From contig NC_135008.1 in assembly GCF_051020985.1 (NCBI RefSeq), forward strand, positions 3,286,001 to 3,350,000: DNA of 64,000 nucleotides, in the 5' to 3' direction. Of the stretch, positions 54,241-64,000 are shown piece after piece. Below the pieces are notes generated by a model, which worked only from the letters and a program-made list of their open reading frames with translations, did not search any database and was not told where the DNA came from. The translations under genes were made by a program, and so were the position numbers. The DNA comes from Nomia melanderi (taxonomy: Eukaryota; Arthropoda; Insecta; Hymenoptera; Halictidae). How positions within the stretch are numbered: the stretch's first letter is position 1; every line of letters starts with the position of its first letter.

Positions 54241-54828
54241 CCTCGAATCCAATTTCCAATCGTCGAGCGACTCGATGGACCAAGAAACCCGACTTCCACT
54301 TGCAGAACCGTCGAAAAATCCGCGTCCAGTTGGCGAGCGGGCGAAGTTATACGCGGCGTTAAACGAGAATGATTAGATCCCGGCGATCGTCGTGATTCCT
54401 CGCGGATAAATTCGCCGCCGGCGGCGGCGACAATTTTTCCCGCTCGCGGTTAATCCGGCCGCAGGCGCTCCGAGTGGTTTAAAGACGGCCGGGGGTGTCT
54501 TTATTCCCGGCGAAAATCCGCGGATACGTTGGGTGGCAACGGCGGAGGTAGGTGCGAGCAAGCCGATCACGGCCATATCTAATAATCGGTGTCGCCCGGC
54601 GAGTTTATCGCGGCCTGAAATATTATCGTTGCGGGTGCGTTACGCGGAGAGATTACCGCGTGAGTCACTCCGCGGCGACGCCGTATCGCCAAATAAACCG
54701 ATTACCAAGAATTTATCGGGCGTTCGTTTAGCAGAGATATTAGGATCGCGGGGGCCGGTTTATGAAACAATAAACGGGCGAAGGCGGCCGATATTACCGG
54801 CCCCCCCTCGACCCGCACCGCCGGCCGG
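54241..54828. other. GC-rich island, no gene recognised
   Basis: CpG-dense; gccgccggcggcggcg at 54413-54428. Frames of 64-114 residues without domains. Confidence 0.4.
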
Positions 54829-55400
54829 GGGAGGATCAACGAAAATTTATAGGACGCGTCCGGCGAATAAAAGATGAAAGCCTCTGAACCGGAGACATCG
54901 TTACGCGCGCTTGCGCGATTCCAGCGCGCGATCGCGCGGCGGGCTCGAACTTCGAGACGCCGGAAACGCGACATGTTCTGTTTAGACGAGTCTAAATGTT
55001 GTGTTGTAATATTGAATAAATGGTAAGCTGAGATAAATGAGCGAGCAACGTGATTAGGTTAGGAGAAGGTAAACCGAGGCGTTTATTTGTTGTTAGTTTG
55101 CTTTTGATGTATAAGATGAAATGAGTAGATTGTTTTAATTGGATTATGAGTGTGATTGGGATATTGTCGGCCATCGGAGGATCAACGAAAATTTATAGAA
55201 CGCGACACGTCTGCTTAGATGAGTCTAAATGTTGTGTTGTAATATTGAATATATGGTAAGCTGAGCTAAATGAGCGAGCAACGTGATTAGGTTAGGAGAC
55301 GAAGGTAAATAACCGACACGTTTATTTGTTGTTAGTTTGCTTTTGATAAATATGATTTGAAATGAGTAGTGTGAGATCTATACTGTACTAAAATTGTCCC
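54829..55400 (+). repeat. Tandem duplication with internal deletion
   Basis: ggaggatcaacgaaaattta occurs at 54829 and 55176 (347 bp apart). tctaaatgttgtgttgtaat, then ttgaataWatggtaagctga, gcgagcaacgtgattaggtt and tttatttgttgttagtttgc occur at 54991 and 55224 (233 bp apart). The second copy thus lost about 114 GC-rich bases near its left end. Confidence 0.88.
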
Positions 55401-57302
55401 AAATAGGATAGGTGGTAGGACAATATAAACAAAGTGAGGAATGCGAGCGAGAGCAATCGAAGTTAGCGAATTGAAGAGTAGCTCAGTAGAAAAGTTCTGT
55501 TTTATTTTGCATGAACCTTATAATAGATTGTTTTAAGTAGATTATGAGTGTGATTGGCTTCGAGAGTAATCCGTTTCGTAAGTTTTAACTTCAGTTAGAC
55601 ACCGGTCTCAAATGAGTTTCACGATTCGAGTCGAGGTAAGCCTAGAACACGATGTCCTGATGATTGTCATTATGCGCAGTGAAATATACTTTGTCGTTGG
55701 AAGGAAAGATCGCCAGTGAAAGTCGGGAATCCACAGAAGATTTATGAAGAGGATCGTCGCATGATCGAGCGGTATGTTTGAAATTGTTTTGAACTTCGGA
55801 GACGGACTTGATACTCGTTTAAGAGCGCTTGATTGCGGAGGAGCCTTTTCTTTTATGGCTTTCCGCCCGAGAAAGTGAAAACGTCGGGAGCTGATGAATG
55901 CCGGTGGGCTTTTTTTACGACTATCGAGCAGTTTCCTCGTCGACGAAATTCGTCACGGACGCCGGTCGGTACGTGCTCGTCGCGAAATGTCCCCGGAAGG
56001 ATTGGAATCGCAGCTTTCTCCGCGGCGTCGCGTCGGTGACATTTCGAGCGGGCGCTCGTTAAGGAGCCGCCCGAACGTTCGCCGGCGATTAGACGCGGTC
56101 TTGATCGATCGGATCGTTCCGTGTCCTCGCCGAGGCAAATCGTTTTCAGCGGCCGCGGGACCTGCCGCGATCCTCGCGGCGATAAGCGATGAAAGTCGAT
56201 CGCCGGGAATCGATTACACGATTCCTGTCTAGCTCCGGGTGCACTTGCCGGAGAACAATGTTCGCGAGTCGGCTGCCGCGTGGCGGGGTACTTTGGGGAT
56301 TAATGTTCGTGCGGATCGATTTGCTCCCAACGATGCTTGATTGGAAAAATGAAGAGAAGGCGGACGTCGAGCGGAATAACGTTGAAATCGAACGGACGAC
56401 CGTTGAAATAAAAGATAAATAATTCAACGAACGAAGAATACGTTTGTATCGGTATATATCGGTTTCAAGACTGCAACGATCTCTTTTCTCCTCTCCTCTG
56501 ACGAGAGTTCGCAACGCAATTGAAATTCCAGCAACTCACCCTGTGCACACCGCTCGTTAACAATGTCCCACTTTAACTAGCAAACTTGAAGCGATCTTCA
56601 CGGTTGGATCGAATATTCAATCAAGATAATTAGCCGAACGGTCCCGGAGGCGCAACCGAACACGATCAAAACGAGTCCTTAACGAATGTTGAGAAGATCC
56701 TATCGAGATAAACGGGGAGTACAACACGATTCATACCGATATAGATATCACGATGGACGAAGCGGTAGAATTATTAATCGAGCCGCGAAGAAAACGAGAA
56801 GTAACCGATCGAACACGAACGTTAGACCAGTTAACCCGTACCCCCCCTCGCCGCTTGCCACCCCTACGGTGAACAGGTGAAAGAGCCGAACTAATTACTG
56901 GAACGATGATCGATTGCGAGAGGCACGTATCGCGAGCGTGACACAGAAAAGGTCCGCGGGATCCGGGATCTAGGAGTCGTGATCGCGAGACGCGGGTTCG
57001 GTTCAGACATGGCTCTGACTGGGAACAACTGTATGCTGCGAGCAGTCGGGTATGCTGGTAGCATAGACTGTTTATTCAGCATAGACTCTGAACAGTGTTT
57101 ATGTGGTAGTTTTAAGACAGTGGGACAGAGAGTGTTAGGACCATAAAAGAGAAAGGGACTCACGGAGACCAGGCCAAAGGGTTGCTGGGTTTTTCCGAAT
57201 GCGTAAGCGAGGATGATGAGTGCGTGGTGGTGAGAGTGGGGTGTGTTTGAGAATTTGTTGGAAGTGTGAGTAAGAAGAATACTTGTGGGGAGAGAATGAT
57301 TT
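55401..57302. other. Mixed AT-rich and GC-rich sequence, no gene
   Basis: 55400-55800 AT-rich, 55830-56330 GC-rich, 56330-56900 mixed, 57000-57300 G/T-rich. Frames up to 141 residues (56891-57316, minus) lack domains. gtatgctggtagcatagac and attcagcatagactctg at 57050-57090 form a small repeat. Confidence 0.35.
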
Positions 57303-57330
57303 TTAACCCTTTGCACTCGGATTGGCCGCT
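57303..57330 (+). mobile_element. T2 left terminus, rest not recognised
   Basis: TTAACCCTTTGCACTCGGATT is a perfect T2 end, followed by sequence unlike other T2 copies. A deletion derivative or a family with the same end. Confidence 0.45.
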
Positions 57331-58190
57331 CGATAGATGCTCCTTTTTCCTATAAATATGCCTACTTTTTTCCTTGAGCATCAGTTAACATCGGCTCGCG
57401 TAATCAACAACCAGTCTCAACAACAAACGTAGAAACAAGCATCCAAAGTCAACCTCTGTTGATGAAATTGTTAGAATCACTGTATTACTTCAACATTGTA
57501 CTTTTAAGTGTGAAATTATATTTTTTTTGCTGAAACTAAAAAAACCAGTTCAACAACCCTATCACTGTAAAAAGTCGTAGGGTCCGAGGGTGAATCGCGA
57601 AGTCGAAAACAGAAGTAACGACTAATCTCGTCGCGAGCACACGTGTTGCAGCTCGTTTCTTTCTTGTTGCGTTCGCCTCATAACATATAGGCGTTGCGAA
57701 TTGACCATTTGGAAGCTCGATTAGTCGTTTATCTCGCAGCACGGAGAGCTCCGAAAAATCTCGCCCCTTTCCCTCGTTTCTTTGCCCGTACGTTGGCTCC
57801 GCTGGTACCCCCCGGCGCCGTCCATTTTCTTTTTCGGCTGGAACGCGGCTCCTCGCACAATAAAACTTCGGCTAATTTGTGGGTCGATCGACTTCGAATT
57901 GCGCCCTCGATCTTCCGGCTATCACGTCGTTCCCGGATAGCCTTCCGCCTGTTTGCTGCGAAGGGAATTTGTGAAAGTCTACGTCGCTCGCGAATTGTGC
58001 GATAGCCGTTGTAGATGTTGATGATCCCTGCGATCGCGTTTATCGTAGAAAGGTCTCGGGTTTCTTAATTAACCTTTTGCTTTACGGTATCGTGTCAGGC
58101 GAAATGAGGTATTGTTTTCGTGTGGTCTCGATGAAGCTTTTCTTTTGGGCTGATTGTTAATGATACGGTGGGTGTACTGAGTGGTTAGTA
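57331..58190. other. A/C-rich flank then GC-rich patch, no gene
   Basis: 57390-57480 A/C-rich; 57590-58010 moderately GC-rich with a 103-residue frame lacking a domain; 58060-58190 G/T-rich. Confidence 0.4.
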
Positions 58191-58199
58191 AGGTTTATT

Positions 58200-58560
58200 A
58201 TGTAGATTAATTATTTTAATAGGGAACACTGTAGTATGGTGAAGTTTATTGATACAAACTTCTAGAATATAGTGAAGTGTATTAATAGAAACTTCTAGAA
58301 TATAGTGAATTATATTAATAGGAACTTCTAGAATATAGTGAACTATATTAGTAGAGACCACTATAATATAGTGAAGTATATTAATAGAGATCACTATAAT
58401 ATAGTGAAGTATATTAATAGCGATCACTATAATATAGTGAACTATATTAATAGAGATCAGTAGAATATAGTGAACTATATTAACAGAAACTTCTAGAATA
58501 CAGTGAACCATATTAACAGAGACCACTATAATATATCAAACTATATTAACACTAATGATT
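58200..58560 (+). repeat. 33-bp minisatellite, about 10 copies
   Basis: Unit near tatattaatagagatcact plus ataatatagtgaa; CACTATAATATAGTG inside is an imperfect palindrome. Eleven codons per unit, giving a spurious 113-residue minus frame with an 11-residue repeat. Two unit variants (gaaacttctagaatatag and gagaccactataatatag) are interleaved. Confidence 0.95.
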
Positions 58561-60960
58561 CAAAATATCCGATTCCCAAATTCCTCATGTCGCAATGATT
58601 AAAAACATCAGACGCATCTCTACACAATAATCAAAGAAATCTAGCAACACCCAAACTAATCACAACCTAATTAAAGTCTACATAGCTGCATCGAAGTTAT
58701 AGAATCTCAAACATCCAATTTACCTACTCAGCAAGTTCTGCCTTAAAAAACCTCAACAACATAGTAAACCACACTAATAGAGACCTCGTGAAATTTCATC
58801 GAACCGAACACTGTTGCCGAGATTCATCTCAGCATACATTGTGGCCGAGAAAAATGTAGAAAAAATCCGAAACGGCCGAACGCGGCGAACAAAAGGCCGT
58901 TCCGCGGTTCCCTCAGCCTGGATCCTTTCGGAGATCAGCCTCCGGTCCCGGCTGTTCGCAAATTCGACCGTGACGACTTGCAAATTTAGCTGTTACGAAT
59001 TTTCGTTTGCCAGCGAGCGCAAACAGGCTGCGGCGGCCCTCCTCGGCCCGGTCCGCATTCAATCGCGCGCCTTCGGTGCCGATTTAATCTCGCGGCCGGC
59101 ATTAACCCTCCCGAGTGGCAGGATCGATTAGATTAGATCGACGCTCGGGAGATTTACGTAAATCATCGGGCCAAGATCCGATCCGATCGGCCTCGCCGCG
59201 GCGTAATTTATCGCGGGACCAGCCCGGTCCCCTTGATTTGTCGTCCACGGACACGCTGTTCGGTGTAGCTCGCCTCTGCTGAGTTAGGCAGCAGGTGACG
59301 CGCGGGATGATGACAGTGACAAATCGTCGATGGCTCCGCGCGACGATCGTCGCTTCGAGATACTCCTGTCGCGCGGAATTTTTGTTCGTCTTGAACAGTC
59401 TTCGGCGGAGTCTGCGCTGGAGGGGTTGGAAAGTTAGCGTCCTGGATGGCAGACGCGACTTCGGTTTTGTGTTTTGTTTACGATATTGATTAATTATCGT
59501 AAGAGTATACGGTGGAGAGTATACATTGATGAAAACAAGTTTGTAAATAAATAGTGATGGTGGAATTGTTTAAGATTTGAACTACGGTGCTAGTTGATTC
59601 AGCTGATGATTTATACTGTATCTAGGAATGGCACGTTGCTGGTGACACTTCATGTCTCGTTATCAATTAGACATTCAACTGAATTCCTTCCAAAGTTACG
59701 ACCTAGTGATTCGTTCAAAGAACAGTTCCGAAGCAATCTCTCCAATAAAAATACCTCGTTCCCCAATCGAACATCACGCTCGATATTCAGTAGAGGCAAA
59801 GACACCGCGTTAGACGAGAACGCGTGATCGCAGCGGAAGACGGCGGGCAGATTAATAAGCGGCGTTGCTCGTGTGGGACGAGGGACTCTCGGCGAGAAAC
59901 AAAAACTAGATTAAAGAGGTGACGAAAGGAAAAAGGAAAGCGAGTGCGCGTCGAGTACTCGTGGAAGGATGCGGCGAGGCGTCGGGACGAGCAGGATGGA
60001 GAGGGTAGCTGGCGAGTAGGAAGAAGACCGAGCGAGACGAGAGGAGAAAATGAAAGAGCACGAGGGAGGAGGGGAAAGGGGATGTCCTAATAGATTATTA
60101 ATTTACACGTCGACGTCCGCGGGAGGACGACGGCGGCGCGGCGTGCGGCGGGGCGCACACCTGTCCCAAACCCGTCCCGCTCGATTATCTTGCATTATGC
60201 AAAATGCGTTTTTTATCGCGGCGCAACCCCGTAATAAACGGTTGTCCGTGGAACGGTTGACATAATGCGTCGGCTATTACCGGCGGGGATTGAGCCCTTT
60301 CGCCCGGCCCCGCTCCACGGCGTTTGCTTTCCTCTTCCGTCCAACGGGCCACGGGTTCCCGCGATTAATCCGAGGCAGCTCGCGCGCACTCCGTTCACAA
60401 TGTATCGGTCCGGAGCGAGAGTCCCGATCGCTCCTCCTCGTTAAACGCTACGCGGCCGGCGGATTTCAATTTGTCCCTCGTTAAAATTCATCTCGGCCGA
60501 GCTAAGTACCCCGGAAGCGAGAGTGGCCGGGCCCGGGATCTAGATCCCGGAGACACTGCCCTCTTTACGAGCAGGTCCCGCAGATGCGCCGCGACTTAAA
60601 ACGGAACGGTACTTTTACGAGGTCCACTCGCAGAATTCCCCGGCCCCCTCTCTCTCTCTCTGTCTCTGTCTCTATCTGCCGCTCGCGCCGGACCGCCCCT
60701 TCCAACCCTTCCTTTTTTTCTCGCGGCCGGAGGAACACGCGCGGTCCACCGGGAGAGTCCACGTGAGAACCGTACCGCACAGGTAGAAACGGTTCTCGCG
60801 ACTACGATGCACGCCGCTCGTTGCGCTAGGTCAGCGCTTCGCCGGGAATGAAGCGACTATTTTTCGCGAGCGAGAGTCGTGAGAGCACTCGCGCTCGTGT
60901 TATTCTGCGGGGACGCTGTCTAATGGGTTTGTCGGGTTTTGCTGGTTCCTCGGGATGCGA
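58561..60960. other. Two GC-rich islands around an AT-rich trough, no gene
   Basis: 58561-58790 A/C-rich; 58800-59300 GC-rich; 59460-59830 trough (G/T-rich left, A/C-rich right); 59830-60940 GC-rich with a CT tract (ctctctctctctctgtctct at about 60651-60670). Short frames on both strands, no domain. Confidence 0.4.
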
Positions 60961-60964
60961 CGAG

Positions 60965-61590
60965 AGTTGTACACCTGGGGGAATGCTGGGTTTGAATTGG
61001 ATTTGGATGTTTTGTCTGTTTAAAGATCGGAAGATCTTCGCACTTATTGAATTGTGAGAATTTCTTATTCATAAGGATCACAGGAATAGCTGAGTCTATG
61101 GCCTGCACTGTAAATCTAGTATTTTTCAGGTACATAATCGATCCTTTTCAGAAATTGTTGGGGAATGCTGGTACAGGAGTTGAATGTTCTCACTGGATTT
61201 GGATGTTTTATGTATCTAAAGATCGAAAGATCTTCGCACCTATTGAATTGTGAGAATTTCTTATTCATAAAGATCACAAGAGTAGCTGTATCTATGACTT
61301 GTAATGTAAATCTGGTATTTTTCAGATACGAAGAAAGGGATGCGACGATCATTGTAAACCTGAGGGAATGATAGGTTTGAATCGATCCTTTTCAGAAATT
61401 GTTGAGGAATGATGTTACAGGAGTTGAAAGTTCTCATTGGATTTTGATGTTTTGTCAATCTAAAGATCGAAAGATCTTCACACCTATTGAATTGTAAAAA
61501 TTCTTATTCATAGAGATCACAGGAATAGCTGAGTCTATGACCTGTAACGTAAATCTAGTACTTTTCAGATACAAAGAAAGGGACGCGCCT
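60965..61590 (+). repeat. 196-244 bp tandem repeat, 3 copies
   Basis: gatcgRaagatcttcgcacc, tattgaattgtgagaatttc, ttattcataRagatcacag, ctgagtctatgacctgtaa, taaatctagtatttttcag and gaaattgttgRggaatg recur; anchors at 61025, 61221 and 61465. The third unit has an extra about 48 bp. The short frames inside (60-78 residues) repeat with the unit and are not genes. Confidence 0.93.
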
Positions 61591-62280
61591 CTCGTCTGTT
61601 CATTAAACGTCCACCTCGGAGATCAATAGTACATCATTCAACGGATTAGAAACGAACGCAGACGCGATAGGTTGAAAAGAGTCGCAACGCAACTCGTTAA
61701 TTGGGTATCGCTTGATAACGAGCGCGTATATATCGGGCGGCCGCGAAGAAAGAAAAGGAGGAGCACGCCGGTGAAACGCGCTGCCATGGCGCGGCACGTA
61801 ATTCTGTCTACCTGTACCTACGCGGCCCGCACGCCCACCTGGCTAAGCGTTGAATTTATCGCGTTATTAATCTACGAGCGAGCATCGAGCCACGGCCCGG
61901 CCCGCGCAATGGACGACGACGAATTTACGCGACGAGGAACTCGCTGCGAGACGATATACCGAGTTGTGGAAAAATCACGCGTGGATTTCATGGTTTGCGC
62001 GGGGAAATGTCGGAGCATTGTTCCTTGACAATTTTACTTGGCTGACCTTTTGCAATCTTTCCGAATGGTGAGGTAATTTCATTTGCATCTGTTCCTTTCG
62101 AGACGTGGTCCACCAAGGTTGGAAACAATAGGAGTAGTGGCTGATGATAAATGATGTTTATATTCTCGTCTGTTCAATTATTAGATGATAAAGATCTCAA
62201 ATACAACGCTTTAATTAAGGAGTACGTCAAACCTAATATTTCGAACAACAAATGTTTAAATATACTAGTTCGAATGCAAT
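61591..62280. other. GC-rich patch then trough, no gene
   Basis: 61610-62010 is GC-rich with a 118-residue + frame of no known family; 62040-62160 is G/T-rich. Confidence 0.4.
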
Positions 62281-62515
62281 ACTCCAAACATATCTCAAAC
62301 CTTCGATGTTTCGAATATAACATCAAACAACCGTCACAAACAATTTCAAATACTGACCACTCCAAACAGTATTCCAAACATTCGATATTCCAAATATAAC
62401 ATCAAACAACCATGACGAACATACTATTTCAAATATAACATCAAACAACCATCACAAACATACCATCTCAAATACCGACCACTCCAAACACACTACATCG
62501 AACACAGTAACCAAA
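62281..62515 (+). repeat. About 39-bp A/C-rich tandem repeat
   Basis: aatataacatcaaacaacc occurs at 62314, 62393 and 62432, with tcaaataccgaccactcca and ccaaacattcga variants between. Spacings of 79 and 39 suggest a 39-bp unit. 62461-62520 has 21 C and 3 G. Confidence 0.8.
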
Positions 62516-63725
62516 CAATATTCCCAACATCCAATCGCCGCAAAGACCGTCTGGAGCCTAATCAGCCATTCATATCACGGTTCCTCGATTTCACAGATTG
62601 ATCCGATCTAATCCGATCTAATCCGGCGACACACGTAACCCAGTTTCATACGAATCGACAAGATTCCCAATAAGCCTCGCGTCCATCGTTCAGCATTCCC
62701 GTCCGCGAAAGGAGCCTCAAAGGGGACAGGCCGCGGCGGCGACCGTCCAATTTCCCGGTGCGCCGCGAGAAATCCGATTTTCCGAGGCTTCCTCGTTCCC
62801 CTCCCGCCCCCCGCGTCGCGTCTGGTTACGCAGCGTTCGGACGGACGGACGGATCTCCCAGAGCTCGTGCACAGTCGCCGTGGAAGGCGAGCGAGCTCGG
62901 GCGAATGGATATGCAGGAACGTAGAGGCACTCGCGGCCAGAGGCGATTAAAGAAAGCGACACGCCGCATATGTCACAGCGTTCACACGCCCCAGCATTGC
63001 ACCGACACCGACACCCACCGCGCCTATGCCAGCCGATATAATACCAACCGGTCGGTGTGTGCGCGAGCGCGCGCGACCGAGCGATCGGTCGCTCGCACAC
63101 GCGGCTGCACGTGTACAGTCTGTCTCACGAGAGCGTGCTTGGGTATACTCTGCGGACATTAATGTATTCGGAAAAATTGCGTATGGAGGTAATGGTCATC
63201 TAGCAATTCAGTCGACGGCGGTTATTGATTGGCGATTGACAAAGCGGGGACAGCGTCGCGAGTTCCTTAGATTTTTCGAATCTCGTGTGTTGGATCCTTC
63301 GGAGTGGATAGATATAGAATCTGAGGTTTTAGGGATATTTAGGGTGTCCTGATCTTTGGATGCTGGATTTGTATTGGATGGTACGGATGATTGACATGAA
63401 AGTGTTTTCGATTGTGTAGCATCTAATGAAGTATTGAAATTTTTTATGGTATTGAGCAGAAGTGCGAATGAAGGAATAGAAGTATTTTATTTCAATATTT
63501 TCAATTGTATTATATAACATTTGATATTGAATATACGCCGGGGTTGAAGGGTTAAAGTTTCGCTTTGTCTATTCCTTCATAGTAATCAATATGAAATTAA
63601 AGCGTTACAATTTATAAATTCGTGAGGACTGCATTATTCCTCGACAGTGAATCTACTGAATGATTAATTGAATAATTAAGAATATCTTGAAATAGTTCAG
63701 ATTAGAAGCATTAAACTGACTCCTC
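62516..63725. other. GC-rich island then AT-rich trough, no gene
   Basis: 62680-63160 CpG-dense, with a CG/CGAG-rich patch (gtgcgcgagcgcgcgcgacc at about 63059). Frames of 70-134 residues on both strands lack domains. 63160-63725 AT-rich, including a T2-like TTAA end (gttgaagggttaa near 63553). Confidence 0.4.
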
Positions 63726-64000
63726 TTAACACATTGCGTCCTCTTTTAATTGCTAATCCTTCGTTAATGCAAATGTGTCCTCGATTCTCACGAGCATTCC
63801 TGATTCCTCGCGTTCTACGCGGGTCCGTCATAAGCGATAGGATCCATTGTCTAATTATCACATCTGTTGTGAGACAGACTGTATACAGTTGCACACGTAC
63901 ACGGCCGATGCTCCACGTGAAAACGTAGCCGCGAACGAGCCCCGTTTTCTGGCTCGTGACTGCACCGACTGCAGATGCAGGTAGCTCTCTCGCGTACCTG
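63726..64000 (+). other. T7-like TTAA terminus, then GC-rich sequence at the window edge
   Basis: TTAACACATTGCGTCC at 63726 is close to the T7/T11 end, but the following sequence does not match those elements. The last 250 bp rise in GC; no gene is recognised before the edge. Confidence 0.4.

Noticed and set aside
58185..58526. 113-residue ORF with 11-residue repeats
   Set aside because: Same artefact from the 33-bp minisatellite.
61047..61371. Repeated short ORFs of similar sequence as a small gene family
   Set aside because: They follow the 196-244 bp tandem unit, change frame between copies, and the third copy is not open.

Overview
The window looks like nuclear DNA of an insect, most likely a hymenopteran (bee, ant or wasp). 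The evidence is indirect. CpG-dense, GC-rich islands alternate every 1-3 kb with AT-rich troughs, small TTAA-bounded transposon relics are packed densely, and local minisatellites are frequent. No intact protein-coding gene, rRNA, tRNA or CRISPR array could be supported. Long open frames lie in GC-rich islands, where stop codons are rare and several frames are open at once, or in minisatellites whose unit is a multiple of three. The window is best read as intergenic or intronic sequence. A coding exon too short or diverged to recognise could be hidden in it.

Three kinds of sequence fill the window. (1) GC-rich islands without recognisable genes, for example 1-900, 13.1-14.5, 23.1-23.6, 29.5-31.3, 36.9-37.9, 51.1-52.4 and 59.8-60.9 kb. 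(2) Tandem repeat arrays in the AT-rich troughs, nearly each with its own unit: about 30, 33, 39, 54, 64-69, 100, 106, 133, 137, 142, 171-184 and 196-244 bp. (3) TTAA-bounded miniature elements, called T1-T11 here by their ends: T1 CACTAGAACTACCG; T2 CCCTTTGCACTCG; T3 CCCTTTGAACTCTGTAGG; T4 CACTTTGACTG; T5 CCAGTTAACTGTG; T6 CCCCTTGACCTACGA; T7 CACRTTGAAYGCC; T8 CCCTTTACGG/CCCTTTGCGG; T9 CCCTCTGTAGGC; T10 CTCTTTGCGGTC; T11 a 742-bp element with TIRs of about 35 bp. TTAA target sites point to the piggyBac superfamily. One decayed stretch at 46.35-46.62 kb may be the cysteine-rich end of a piggyBac transposase.

The elements are often chained, consecutive copies sharing one TTAA (14.8-15.3, 19.4-20.1, 20.7-21.8, 33.0-33.7, 44.5-45.3 kb), or nested with a duplicated TTAA (T8 in T5 at 5.4 kb; T2 in a T1-type element at 44.6 kb). 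A 30-bp minisatellite sits inside two T5 copies.

Two signals stand out beyond the repeats. First, the AT-rich troughs are polar in strand composition: on the + strand the left part is G/T-rich and the right part A/C-rich. Going outward from a GC island in either direction, the 5'->3' strand is therefore G/T-rich. This fits replication initiation or divergent transcription in the islands. Second, an AT-rich stretch at 27.42-27.61 kb has a full heat-shock element, partial ones and a TATA box at promoter spacing, with no protein ORF downstream.
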